From contig CAKNJR010000008.1 in assembly GCA_930986425.1 (NCBI GenBank), positions 1-64,000 of the forward strand: a stretch of DNA of 64,000 nucleotides, in the 5' to 3' direction. Positions 55,294 to 64,000 of the stretch are shown in pieces; the first letter of the stretch is position 1, and the number at the start of each line of letters is the position of its first letter. Under the pieces are notes generated by a model. That model made no database searches, was not told where the DNA came from, and was given only the letters and a program-made list of their open reading frames with translations. A program made the translations under genes and the position numbers. This DNA comes from an uncultured Clostridium sp. (GTDB taxonomy: Bacteria; Bacillota; Clostridia; TANB77; CAG-508).

Positions 55294-56478
55294 ATGAAAA
55301 TATTATCTATTGATACATCATCAAGCATATGCTCAGTGGCAATATTAGAAAACAATGTGCTAATAAAAGAAATGCATAACTACAGTGAAAAAGAACATTC
55401 AGAAACACTAATGCCAATGATTGATGAGCTATTTAAAGAAACAGAATTAGCATTAGATAATATTGGATTAATAACTTGTTCAGTAGGACCGGGGTCATTT
55501 ACTGGAATAAGAATAGGTATTGCCACAGTAAAAGCCTTTGCAGATGCAAAAAACATACCAGTTGTTGGAGTAAATTCATTAGAAGCTTTAGCTTTTTGTG
55601 GAATTACTCAAAGAGGCGATGGAGAATATGTATCTTTATTAGATGCAAGAAATGATAACGTATATTTTGCAATTTATAAAATGAAAAAAGGACAATTCTC
55701 AATATATAAAAATCCAGAAGTTATGCAAGTTTCAGAAGCAATAACTTATGTAGACAATTTAAAATTACCAATCTATTTTCTAGGTGATATAAGCTCTAAC
55801 TTAAGTAAAAAACAAGGAATAGAAATGTCTAGAATTGAACAACTATACTTAGCAAAAGCTTCAGTATCAAAAGCTAATAGTAGCGATATATATGAACATG
55901 AATATTTATCTGATACTCCAACATTAGCAATAGGAGTAGCATTAGCAGGACTAAATAGGTTTAATAATGGAATATATGGGAATTCTGATTCACTTACACC
56001 AATGTATTTAAGAAAGCCACAAGCACAAAGACAAAAAGAAGGAAAATCAGATGATATATCAATATTAGAAATGAGCTATACTGATTTAGAAAATATAAAA
56101 ATGAATTATTCTATGTTTCCAAACATATGGCAATATGATGTTTTACAAGATGACTATAATGATTCAAAATATATTGTAATAAAACAAAATGAAGATATAT
56201 ATGGATTTACAGGATTCAGAACCATATTTGAAGAAATGGAAATAATGAATATAGTAACAAGACAAGATAAACGAAATCAAGGATTTGCATCAAATATGCT
56301 AAGTTATATATTGAGATATGCATATACACATGAAATGGAAAAAATAAACTTAGAAGTTAATGAAAATAATTTACCAGCAATAAAATTATATAAAACTTAT
56401 GGATTTAACATTGTAGGAAAACGCGAACATTATTATAAAGACGGTGGAAACGCAATATTAATGACATATTTTTTATAA
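55294..56478 (+). CDS. tsaB: TsaB-RimI fusion: t6A tRNA-modification subunit plus N-acetyltransferase
   Basis: Residues 1-245 are TsaB (MKILSIDTSSSICSVAI; HSETLMPMIDEL; SVGPGSFTGIRIGIATVKAFA), the partner of TsaD in making threonylcarbamoyl-adenosine-37 of ANN-decoding tRNAs. Residues 255-394 are a GNAT acetyltransferase of the RimI type, with IMNIVTRQDKRNQGFASNML for acetyl-CoA binding and LEVNENNLPAIKLYKTYGF. These are separate adjacent genes in many Firmicutes; here they are one 394-aa polypeptide. RBS AAAGGAAA. Confidence 0.92.
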   Translation: MKILSIDTSSSICSVAILENNVLIKEMHNYSEKEHSETLMPMIDELFKETELALDNIGLITCSVGPGSFTGIRIGIATVKAFADAKNIPVVGVNSLEALAFCGITQRGDGEYVSLLDARNDNVYFAIYKMKKGQFSIYKNPEVMQVSEAITYVDNLKLPIYFLGDISSNLSKKQGIEMSRIEQLYLAKASVSKANSSDIYEHEYLSDTPTLAIGVALAGLNRFNNGIYGNSDSLTPMYLRKPQAQRQKEGKSDDISILEMSYTDLENIKMNYSMFPNIWQYDVLQDDYNDSKYIVIKQNEDIYGFTGFRTIFEEMEIMNIVTRQDKRNQGFASNMLSYILRYAYTHEMEKINLEVNENNLPAIKLYKTYGFNIVGKREHYYKDGGNAILMTYFL

Positions 56479-56496
56479 AGAGACCTTAAATTAAAA

Positions 56497-56520
56497 TTTT
56501 CAAAAAATTCCGTCGCCAAA
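56497..56520. repeat. Half copy of the GGGACGG inverted-repeat element
   Basis: TTTTCAAAAAATTCCGTCGCC matches the right arm of the 37413-37508 element with three substitutions; no left arm is visible. Confidence 0.45.
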
Positions 56521-56581
56521 ATAAAATAAAACAAATTGCGTATAATATAAACAAAAGATTTTATAAAGAAAGGAAATAAAA

Positions 56582-58948
56582 ATGAAAAATACAAATGAAG
56601 TATCATGGAAAAAATTAAAATACAGATGTAATCCAGACATTTTTAACTTCGTAACAACAGAAGAATTAGAAAGAAACTATGATGGGATAGGACAAGAAAG
56701 AGGAATAGCATCTTTAAAATTTGGACTTAATGTTGACGTGAATGGATACAACTTATATCTAGAAGGACCTTCTGGAGTAGGAAAAACAATGTATACAAAA
56801 AATTATTTAAATAAAATAAGCAAAATGAAAAAAGTACCATTAGATTGGTGCTATGTATACAATTTTGAAAATCCTAATGAGCCGGTAGCAATAAGCTTTG
56901 CAGCAGGCCAGGGACAAGAATTTAGAGATTGCATGGATAAATTCATAAAAGATATTAAGACAGAACTAAAAACAACATTCAATAATAAAGACTTTGAAAA
57001 AGAAAAAAATGTAATAGTGCAAAAATATCAAGAAAAAAGAGGAAAACTTTTAGAAGATTTAAATACTCAATCTGCTAAGTATGGATTCCAAGTAAAAGCA
57101 TCAGATACAGGAATTTATATGATGCCAGTATATAATGGCAATGTAATAAAAGAAGAAGATTTTGATAAATTAGATGATAATATAAAACAAGAATACGAGA
57201 GCAAATCTGGAATCGTTCAAGAACTTATAATGCAATCAATAGCAAAAATAAAAGAAATAGAACAAGAATCAGATAAAAAAGTAAATGAATGGCAATCAAG
57301 TATTGCAACACTTTCAATAGAAGGACATATAACACTAGTAAAATCAAAATTCAAAAGAAACAAAAAAATAAATAAATTCTTAGATGGAATAAAGAAAGAC
57401 ATACTTAAAAATATTTCAAAATTCATAGGAGAAGAAAAGAAACAACCAGAGCAACCAAATGTTAGAGTCATAGAACAAAATCCATGGGATAATTACAGAG
57501 TAAATCTATTTGTAGATAATAGCCATACAGAAGGTGCACCGGTTATAATGGACAGTAACTATTCATTTAGCAATATATTTGGAAGACTTGAATATGAAAA
57601 TTATTATGGCGTATTAAAAACAGACTACACAATGATAAGACCTGGACTTTTACATCAAGCAAATGGAGGATATATAATATTCCAAGCAAATGATTTATTA
57701 ACAAATCCAGCTGTTTATGACAATCTAAAAAAAGTACTTAGAAATAAAGAACTTGGTATAGACAATTCAATAGACCAAAAATCTTCAATGGTTATGGTAT
57801 CTCTAAAACCAGAACCAATTCCACTAGACTTAAAAGTTATAATAATTGGAAATGAAAATGTTTATCAAACATTACTATCAGTAGATAATGACTTTAGAAA
57901 ACTATTTAAAATAAAAGTAGAATTTGAAGATGATGCTCCACTAAACGAAAAAAATCTACAAGACTTAGCAAGATTTGTACATGGATATTGTGAAGATGAT
58001 GAACTTCCACATTTGGATAAATTTGCAGTTGCAAGACTTGCAGAATATTCAACAAGATTATCAACAAATCAAAATAGAATATCAACAAGGTTTGGAGAAT
58101 TAGCACAAGTTATTGCAGAAGCGGCAACATGGGCAAGATTAGACAAAGCAAAAGTAGTAACAGCAGACTATATAGATAAAGCTCTAGAAGAAAGAAAAAA
58201 CAGACAGAAAAAATATGATGAAAAATATACAGAAATGATAGAAGAAGGAGCATTATTAATAGACACTGAAGGCGAAAAAGTAGGACAAATAAATGGCTTG
58301 ACAGTTATGTCAATAGGAGACTATTCATTTGGAAAACCTGTAAGAATAACAGTAAACACATATACAGGAAAAAAAGGAATAATAGACATTGAAAGAGAAG
58401 TAGAACTATCTGGCTCATCACATTCAAAAGGAATTCTTATATTAAATGGATATTTAGGTGAAAAATTTGCAAAAGATATGCCATTATCACTTACTGCAAG
58501 TATATGTTTCGAACAATTATATAATGGAGTAGATGGTGATAGTGCATCAAGCACAGAATTATATGCATTACTTTCAAACTTGGCAGGAGTTCCAATAAAT
58601 CAAGGAATTGCAACAACAGGCTCAGTAAACCAAAAAGGTGAAATCCAAGCAATTGGTGGAGTTAATGAAAAAATAGAAGGATATTTCGAAATTTGCAAAT
58701 TAAAAGGTTTAACAGGTAGCCAGGGAGTAATAATTCCAAAACAAAATATTCAAAACTTAAACTTAGATGATGAAGTTGTAAATGCAGTAAAAAACGGAAA
58801 ATTCCATATATATGCAGTATCAACCATTGATGAAGGTATAGAAATACTAACAGGAGTTCCAGCAGGTAAAAAAGATGTTCCAGGAACAGTCAATGCAATG
58901 GTATATAATACTCTTCAAAAATATGCTAAAGCTAGTAAAGATGAATAA
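56582..58948 (+). CDS. Lon-type AAA+ protease (LonB/LonC-like)
   Basis: The 788-aa protein has an AAA_32-type ATPase with Walker A LEGPSGVGKTMYTKNYL (about residues 60-76), a long helical insertion (130-290), Walker B-like GGYIIFQANDLL, and an S16 protease domain. In the protease domain the catalytic Ser lies in GDSASSTELYALL and the Lys in GSVNQKGEIQAIGGVNEKIEG. It lacks the LAN substrate-binding domain of classical Lon, so it belongs to the LonB/LonC-like group found in many Clostridia. RBS AAAGGAAA precedes ATG 56582. Confidence 0.9.
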   Translation: MKNTNEVSWKKLKYRCNPDIFNFVTTEELERNYDGIGQERGIASLKFGLNVDVNGYNLYLEGPSGVGKTMYTKNYLNKISKMKKVPLDWCYVYNFENPNEPVAISFAAGQGQEFRDCMDKFIKDIKTELKTTFNNKDFEKEKNVIVQKYQEKRGKLLEDLNTQSAKYGFQVKASDTGIYMMPVYNGNVIKEEDFDKLDDNIKQEYESKSGIVQELIMQSIAKIKEIEQESDKKVNEWQSSIATLSIEGHITLVKSKFKRNKKINKFLDGIKKDILKNISKFIGEEKKQPEQPNVRVIEQNPWDNYRVNLFVDNSHTEGAPVIMDSNYSFSNIFGRLEYENYYGVLKTDYTMIRPGLLHQANGGYIIFQANDLLTNPAVYDNLKKVLRNKELGIDNSIDQKSSMVMVSLKPEPIPLDLKVIIIGNENVYQTLLSVDNDFRKLFKIKVEFEDDAPLNEKNLQDLARFVHGYCEDDELPHLDKFAVARLAEYSTRLSTNQNRISTRFGELAQVIAEAATWARLDKAKVVTADYIDKALEERKNRQKKYDEKYTEMIEEGALLIDTEGEKVGQINGLTVMSIGDYSFGKPVRITVNTYTGKKGIIDIEREVELSGSSHSKGILILNGYLGEKFAKDMPLSLTASICFEQLYNGVDGDSASSTELYALLSNLAGVPINQGIATTGSVNQKGEIQAIGGVNEKIEGYFEICKLKGLTGSQGVIIPKQNIQNLNLDDEVVNAVKNGKFHIYAVSTIDEGIEILTGVPAGKKDVPGTVNAMVYNTLQKYAKASKDE

Positions 58949-58980
58949 AATTCTTGAAAAATCAAGATTGCAAAAACAAA

Positions 58981-59018
58981 AAGAAGTAACCTTTAATAAT
59001 AAAAGTTACTTCTTTTTT
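58981..59018 (+). terminator. Terminator after the Lon-type protease gene
   Basis: AAGAAGTAAC (58981-58990) pairs with GTTACTTCTT (59005-59014), followed by TTTT. Confidence 0.88.
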
Positions 59019-59038
59019 AAATTGCCAACATTTTAGTA

Positions 59039-59067
59039 TTGATTTATGCGTACAAAAAATGTATAAT
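59039..59067 (+). promoter_or_regulatory. Promoter of the surface-glycan cluster
   Basis: TTGATT (59039-59044), 17 nt, consensus TATAAT (59062-59067), followed by an 80-nt leader before the first glycosyltransferase. Confidence 0.75.
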
Positions 59068-59145
59068 CTTAAAGAGATAATTGTGCTTTCATAAAACTTA
59101 GCGCAGTTTAAACGGAAACCTTAGAAAAAACATATAGGAGTTAAC

Positions 59146-60729
59146 ATGATAATAATAATTGCAATACTATTAATACTAGTAATTATATATATATTAAAAA
59201 GAATAAAACATTCAAAGAAAAAAGTAATTTTACAAGTAGGCCCTTCACTCAAAGACAAGGGTGGTATGGTGACTGTAATGACATCTATTATAAACTCACC
59301 ACTTTCAAAAAAATACAATATAATTCATATACCAACATATGTATATGGAAGAAAATTCCTTTTATTTTTTGCTTCAATTTTTAGAATTATTTTTTATAAA
59401 TTAATTTATAGAGTAGAATTAGTTCACATTCATATGGCTTCTTATGGAAGCTTTTATAGAAAATCTATTATTATTTCATTATGTAAAATGCTACACATAA
59501 AAGTAGTAGTACATTGTCATGGAGCGTGTTTTGAAAAGTTTTACAATAGTGTAAAAGAAAGTAAAAAAGAATACATAAAAAAGACTTTTGCTAAAACTGA
59601 AAAAGTTATAGTTTTATCAGAAAGTTGGAAAGAATTTTTCAAAACGATTGTTGATGAAAATAAAATAGCTGTGTTATACAATTCAGTAAATGTTCCAGAT
59701 AAAATAGACAGAAACGAGTTAAATAAAGTTCCAACAGGGCTATTCTTAGGAAGAATAGGCGAAAGAAAAGGCGCTTATGATTTAATTGAGGCAGTAAAAA
59801 ATATTAAAAATGAAGGTATTAAAATAAAAATATTAATGGCCGGAGATGGAGAAATCCAAAAGGCTAAAGATATAATCAAAAAAGAAAATATTGAAGATAG
59901 CATTGAAATTTTAGGATGGATAGATAATAAACAAAAAGAAAAATATTTAAAATCTTCGGATTTTTACATACTTCCTTCATATGATGAAGGAATGCCAATG
60001 TCTGTTTTGGAAGCAATGAGTTACTCTTTACCGGTTATAACAACTGACGTTGGCGGAATACCAGAAATAATACAAAATAAAAATAATGGAATAATGGTTA
60101 AACCGGGAAATAATGATGAAATAAAAAATGCTATAAAAAAGATTATAGAAAACAATGAATTTAGAAAAGAAATATCAGAAAATGCATATGAAACGATATT
60201 AGAGAAATTCAATTTCAAACATTATGAAGAATTTTTAGATAAATTGTATAAACAAATAAAACAAAAGAATATAAAAGTTTGCTTAACATCATCATCAGGT
60301 GGTCATTTTATGCAACTTAAGCAATTATTCAAGATGACAGAAAAGTATGATACATACATATTTACTGAAAAAAATGAAATAGCAAAAGGATATAGCAATA
60401 AATATAAAATAAATTATTTAAAGCAACAAGAAAGAAAAAATGTAGGCTTTATTTTCGAATTTATATTTAATATACTAAAAGCGTTTTTTATAACTATTTG
60501 GAAAAATCCTGACGTAGTAATAAGTACAGGTGCAGGAGCAACGACTTTTGTATGCTTATTTGTGAAAATATTTGGTGGAAAAGTAATTTATATAGAATCT
60601 TTTGCAAAAATAAATAGCCAGACTATAACAGGAAAGATAGTATATAAATTTGCAGATGAATTTTACGTTCAATGGGAAGAAATGAAAAAACTTTATCCTA
60701 AAGCACATTACAATGGGGGAATATATTAA
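59146..60729 (+). CDS. Fused GT4 glycosyltransferase and Alg14/PssD-like subunit
   Basis: The 527-aa protein has a short N-terminal membrane helix. A GT4 glycosyltransferase (about 25-375) contains VGPSLKDKGGMVTV, GLFLGRIGERKGAYDLIEA and the nucleotide-sugar motif PSYDEGMPMSVLEAMSYSLP. Residues 378-527 are an Alg14/PssD-like domain (VCLTSSSGGHFMQLKQLF; DVVISTGAGATTFVCLF; VYIESFAKI-type GGKVIYIESFAKI). Alg14-like subunits recruit the Alg13-like catalytic subunit, which is encoded by the next, overlapping gene. The fusion therefore implies two successive sugar transfers by one complex. RBS AGGAG. Confidence 0.88.
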   Translation: MIIIIAILLILVIIYILKRIKHSKKKVILQVGPSLKDKGGMVTVMTSIINSPLSKKYNIIHIPTYVYGRKFLLFFASIFRIIFYKLIYRVELVHIHMASYGSFYRKSIIISLCKMLHIKVVVHCHGACFEKFYNSVKESKKEYIKKTFAKTEKVIVLSESWKEFFKTIVDENKIAVLYNSVNVPDKIDRNELNKVPTGLFLGRIGERKGAYDLIEAVKNIKNEGIKIKILMAGDGEIQKAKDIIKKENIEDSIEILGWIDNKQKEKYLKSSDFYILPSYDEGMPMSVLEAMSYSLPVITTDVGGIPEIIQNKNNGIMVKPGNNDEIKNAIKKIIENNEFRKEISENAYETILEKFNFKHYEEFLDKLYKQIKQKNIKVCLTSSSGGHFMQLKQLFKMTEKYDTYIFTEKNEIAKGYSNKYKINYLKQQERKNVGFIFEFIFNILKAFFITIWKNPDVVISTGAGATTFVCLFVKIFGGKVIYIESFAKINSQTITGKIVYKFADEFYVQWEEMKKLYPKAHYNGGIY

Positions 60730-61214
60730 TGATTTTTGTTACGTTAGGGACGCAAAGGTTTCAGTTTGATAGAGTACTAAAAGAATTAGATAATTTAATA
60801 GAAGAAGGAAAAATAAAAGGCGAAGATTTAATGGTACAATGTGTTTATAGTGAATATGAACCAAAACATTTTCAAACTTTTAAATTAAAACCACAAGATG
60901 AAATTGATAAAATAACTGATGAAGCCGACATTATAATAACTCATAGTGGAACAGGAAGTATTATAAATTCACTTAAAAAGCAGAAAAGAATTATCATAAT
61001 TCCTAGAATAAAAGAGTATGGAGAACACGTAGATAGTCATCAACTAGAACTTGCAGAAGTGTTCAGCCAAAAATATAATATTCCAGTAGTTAAAGATATG
61101 GAAGAATTGTATAATGCGATAGAAAATATAAATCACTATATACCACAAAAATGGGAAGAAAATAATGAGGGATTAATAAAAGCAATAGAAAGTGACATAG
61201 ATGCATTACTATAA
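60729..61214 (+). CDS. Alg13/PssE-like GT28 C-terminal catalytic subunit
   Basis: The 161-aa protein starts MIFVTLGTQRFQFDRVLKEL and contains ADIIITHSGTGSIINSLKKQ and GEHVDSHQLELAEVF, the sugar-nucleotide-binding half of GT28 enzymes as in Alg13, PssE and CpsG. Its ATG overlaps the stop of the Alg14-like fusion (TAATG), so the two are made together. It probably adds the second sugar of a lipid-linked repeat unit. Confidence 0.9.
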   Translation: MIFVTLGTQRFQFDRVLKELDNLIEEGKIKGEDLMVQCVYSEYEPKHFQTFKLKPQDEIDKITDEADIIITHSGTGSIINSLKKQKRIIIIPRIKEYGEHVDSHQLELAEVFSQKYNIPVVKDMEELYNAIENINHYIPQKWEENNEGLIKAIESDIDALL

Positions 61215-61242
61215 GTGATACAAATGTAGGTTATAATTTTAA

Positions 61243-62175
61243 GTGAAAAATCTGTGTATAAGAAAAATTATAAAAATATGGAGTTGCATAATAAAAATGA
61301 AAGAAGAACTTAGAGATATTTATAGAAATATAATGGCAATCATATCAGGAATATCGCCAACTATGACAAGCCAAATATATTATTTTTCAAAATTCAGGAA
61401 AAAGATTAATTTGAAAAATCCTCAAACATTTAATGAAAAACTAATGTACTTAAAATTAAATGAATATGAAGATAACGAATTAATCACAAAATGTGCCGAC
61501 AAATACAGGGTAAGAGAATACATAAAAGAGTGTGGATTAGAGAACACTCTAAATGATTTAATTGGATTTTATAATAATGCAGATGAAATAGATTTTAATA
61601 AATTACCTAATGAATTTGTTCTAAAATGTAATCATGCAGCAGGATTTAACATTATATGCAAGGATAAATCAAAATTAGATATAGAAAAAACAAAGAAAAC
61701 ACTAAATAAATGGCTTAAAACAGACTATTGGAAATTTGTTGCAGAAATGCAATATAAAAATGTAGAAAAGAAGATAGTATGTGAAAAATATCTTGAATCA
61801 AAAGATGAAAATAGCATAGAAGACTATAAAGTATACTGCTTTAACGGAAAGCCAAAGTTTTGCATGGTATGCATAGGAAGAAACCTAGGAAAACCAACTT
61901 ATTATTTTTTAGATACAGATTGGAAAATATTAAAAATGAATCCAGCTGGAAAGAAAGCACCAGATGATTTAGTTATACCTAAGCCAAAATCTATGGATAA
62001 AATGTATGAATATGCAGAAATTTTAGCAAAACCTTTTAAATTTGTAAGGGTAGACTTTTACGATTATATGGACAAGCCAGTATTTGGTGAATTAACCTTT
62101 ACACCAGCAGGATGTGTAGATACAAACTATATAGACGACTGGGATAAAAAATTAGGAGATATGCTAGTAATCTAG
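61243..62175 (+). CDS. TupA-like ATP-grasp protein
   Basis: The 310-aa frame (GTG 61243; ATG 61297 with GGAG upstream is an equally good start) has the TupA-type ATP-grasp features: LKNPQTFNEKLMYLKL, CADKYRVREYIKECG, FVLKCNHAAGFNIIC, IVCEKYLE ... DYKVYCFNGKPKFC and VRVDFYDYMDKPVFGELTFTPAGC. Family members in polysaccharide clusters form peptide-like bonds, for example attaching amino acids to uronic acids. Here it neighbours an opine-forming enzyme, so it may attach an amino-acid substituent to the glycan. Confidence 0.85.
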   Translation: MKNLCIRKIIKIWSCIIKMKEELRDIYRNIMAIISGISPTMTSQIYYFSKFRKKINLKNPQTFNEKLMYLKLNEYEDNELITKCADKYRVREYIKECGLENTLNDLIGFYNNADEIDFNKLPNEFVLKCNHAAGFNIICKDKSKLDIEKTKKTLNKWLKTDYWKFVAEMQYKNVEKKIVCEKYLESKDENSIEDYKVYCFNGKPKFCMVCIGRNLGKPTYYFLDTDWKILKMNPAGKKAPDDLVIPKPKSMDKMYEYAEILAKPFKFVRVDFYDYMDKPVFGELTFTPAGCVDTNYIDDWDKKLGDMLVI

Positions 62176-62244
62176 AATTTTAAAAAGTAATTGATGTGAA
62201 AATATAGAATTATAGTAAAAAGTAAGTTGAAAAAGGAGTAAAAA

Positions 62245-63210
62245 ATGCTTAACATAGGTTTTATAAAAAGTGATAAGAAAAATGAACAAAGAAGAGCTTT
62301 ATTACCAAATGACATAGAAAAAATAAAAAATAAAGAATATTTATATTTTGAAAAAGGTTATGGTGAAAACTTAGGAATAAGTGATAGCGAATATACTAAG
62401 CTTGGATGTAAAATCTGTGATAAAAGCAAGTTACTAAGTGATGAAATTCAAATACTTTGTGATGCAAAAGTAGGAGATGCAAGTTATCTAGAAACAATTA
62501 GTGAAGGCAAAACAATATTTGGTTGGATTCATGCGGTACAAAATAAAGATATAACAGATAAAATTATAAACAAAAAGCTTACTGCATATGCATGGGAAGA
62601 TATGTTTGAAGATGGAAGACACGTCTTCTGGAGAAATAATGAAATCGCAGGCGAAGCAGCGACAATGCACGCATTATTATGCTATGGCTCACTACCTTAC
62701 GATTCAAAAGTTGCAATAATTGGAAATGGCAATACATCAAGAGGAGCTTTTAGAGTCTTTACACAATTAGGTGCTAGAGTAAATGTATATACAAGAAAAA
62801 TGGAAGATTTACTAAAAAAAGAAATAGGAAATTATGACATTATAGTAAATACCGTACTATGGGACACATCAAGAAAAAACCACATCATATATAAAGAAGA
62901 TTTAAAAAGAATGAAACCAAACTCATTAATAATAGATATAAGTTGTGATAGAGCTGGAGCAATTGAAACAAGCATTCCAACAAGTTTAGATAATCCTACT
63001 TATATAGTAGATGGAGTAATGCATTATGTTGTAGACCACACGCCAACATTGTTGTATAAAACAATATCTAAAGAACTTTCAAAAGAAGTATCAAAATATG
63101 TTGACTTTTTAATTGAAGAAAAGCCAAATGAAGTGCTAAGAAATGCCCTTATAATAAATAAGGGAAAAATAATAGATGAGAGAATTAATCAATTTCAAGA
63201 TAGAAAATAA
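62245..63210 (+). CDS. ceo: N5-(carboxyethyl)ornithine synthase-like opine dehydrogenase
   Basis: The 321-aa protein is an alanine-dehydrogenase-fold enzyme: GFIKSDKKNEQRRALLPNDI, the Rossmann motif VAIIGNGNTSRGAFRVF, and IDISCDRAGAIETSIPT ... YVVDHTPTLLYKTISKELS, matching N5-(carboxyethyl)ornithine synthase. It condenses pyruvate with the side-chain amine of ornithine or a similar amino acid. RBS AAGGAG. In a surface-glycan cluster the opine product could be a substituent donor, perhaps used by the ATP-grasp protein upstream. Confidence 0.88.
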   Translation: MLNIGFIKSDKKNEQRRALLPNDIEKIKNKEYLYFEKGYGENLGISDSEYTKLGCKICDKSKLLSDEIQILCDAKVGDASYLETISEGKTIFGWIHAVQNKDITDKIINKKLTAYAWEDMFEDGRHVFWRNNEIAGEAATMHALLCYGSLPYDSKVAIIGNGNTSRGAFRVFTQLGARVNVYTRKMEDLLKKEIGNYDIIVNTVLWDTSRKNHIIYKEDLKRMKPNSLIIDISCDRAGAIETSIPTSLDNPTYIVDGVMHYVVDHTPTLLYKTISKELSKEVSKYVDFLIEEKPNEVLRNALIINKGKIIDERINQFQDRK

Positions 63211-63269
63211 ATTTATGAGTTGTAAAAATATTTAACAGAATAAATTAAGGAATATGAAAGGAATTTTTT

Positions 63270-64000
63270 GTGGAAAAAGTTAGTGTTTTAGTACCAATAT
63301 ATAATGCAGAAAAATATATACAAAGATGTTTAGATAGCATAATTAACCAAACTTACGAAAACATTGAAATAATATTAATTGAAGATGGCTCAAAAGATAA
63401 TTCACTAAAAATAATAAAAGAATATAAAAAAAAGGATAAAAGAATTAAAATATTTCCAATAGAAAATAATGGCGTTGCAGATGCAAGAAATAAAGCGGTG
63501 GAAAATGCAACAGGTGAATTCCTTACGTTTGTAGATAGTGATGATTTTATTGAAAAAGATTATATAGAAACATTATACACGAATTTGAAAAAATACAATG
63601 CAGATATAGCTGTATGTAATTGTATAAACATCATAGAAGAAACAGGAGAGAAAAGTCATAAATCCTTTGGAATTAATACAGTAAAGGAATACAATAAAAT
63701 AGAAGCAGTGGAAAGTTTATTCTACTATAATTTTCTAAGACACAGCCCTTGGGGAAAATTATATAAAAAAGAAGTTTGGAATAATATAAGGTTTCCATTA
63801 GGAAAAAATTATGAAGACTTAGCAATATTATATAAACTATTTCTAAATAGTAATAAGGTAATTTACATACCAGAAGAAAAGTACAATTATATAATAAGAC
63901 AAGGTAGCATTGTACATAATGAAATACGAAAATCAGATATTGAAGCAATTATAGAATATTCACAAAAAATTTTAGAAGATATAACTAAAAATTATCCTAA
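63270..64000 (+). CDS. Family 2 glycosyltransferase (3' end outside the window)
   Basis: GTG 63270 follows GAAAGGA. The 243 codons present read VEKVSVLVPIYNAEKYIQRC, IILIEDGSKDNSLKIIKE, NGVADARNKAVENATGEF and FVDSDDFIEKDY (the DxD metal site), a GT2 catalytic domain, then HSPWGKLYKKEVW and NYEDLAILYKL, typical of capsule or teichoic-acid transferases. The gene continues beyond 64000. It is the fifth gene of the glycan cluster. Confidence 0.9.
   Translation, partial: MEKVSVLVPIYNAEKYIQRCLDSIINQTYENIEIILIEDGSKDNSLKIIKEYKKKDKRIKIFPIENNGVADARNKAVENATGEFLTFVDSDDFIEKDYIETLYTNLKKYNADIAVCNCINIIEETGEKSHKSFGINTVKEYNKIEAVESLFYYNFLRHSPWGKLYKKEVWNNIRFPLGKNYEDLAILYKLFLNSNKVIYIPEEKYNYIIRQGSIVHNEIRKSDIEAIIEYSQKILEDITKNYP

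Overview
The window reads as a chromosomal contig of a very AT-rich, endospore-lineage member of the Clostridia (Firmicutes), of the kind known mainly from gut metagenomes. The evidence is the AGA-dominated codon use, a complete spoIIIA operon, Gram-positive signal peptides and lipid glycosyltransferases, dockerin-bearing wall proteins and anaerobe oxygen-defence genes (flavodiiron protein, rubredoxin, superoxide reductase).

Layout. 0.16-0.72 kb: 5S rRNA and a tRNA-Asn(GUU) split in its anticodon by a 240-nt group I intron, then a terminator. 0.76-10.5 kb: an integrated mobilizable element of the Tn4451 type (large serine recombinase, TnpV, candidate oriT, MobC-like protein, MobA relaxase) carrying a DUF1016 PDDEXK nuclease and a 1206-residue YobI-like membrane P-loop NTPase as probable defence cargo. 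A 210-bp copy of the relaxase 3' end plus its downstream promoter closes this cargo module. 10.5-22.5 kb: a one-directional array of small accessory enzymes (cupin, flavodoxin, two HD proteins, deoxynucleotidase, HNH, hydrolase, MBL, second DUF1016, DUF84 and RdgB NTPases, peptidase E, kinase, two NUDIX). It is punctuated by two copies of a structured RNA gene and by re-used promoter cassettes. 22.5-32.9 kb: an inosine-DNA glycosylase, then two paralogous pairs (dockerin-SH3-glucosaminidase plus Ig/cadherin-like membrane anchor) flanking a compositionally foreign GH13 amylase. 33-49 kb: housekeeping genes (polA, lytic transglycosylase, galE, FIST protein, aldehyde dehydrogenase, GH3 hexosaminidase, redox cluster, DUF362, glycolipid glycosyltransferase, YebC). 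49.3-55.1 kb: spoIIIAA-AH. 55.3-64 kb: a TsaB-RimI fusion, a Lon-type protease and the start of a surface-glycan cluster.

The most striking signal is translational. Three genes (serine recombinase, second DUF1016, spoIIIAB) each need a +1 shift, and in all three the shift lies exactly at an in-frame CGG codon: skipping the C gives GGN (Gly) and restores the family sequence. I checked every CGG in the window by eye against the frame of its gene. CGG is otherwise absent in frame from all genes I recognise, except once near the start of the foreign-looking amylase. This suggests that CGG is unassigned or starved in this organism and works as a +1 frameshift (C-skipping) signal. The main alternative is a systematic one-base sequencing error. 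All calls were made by reading the sequence; no database search was possible.
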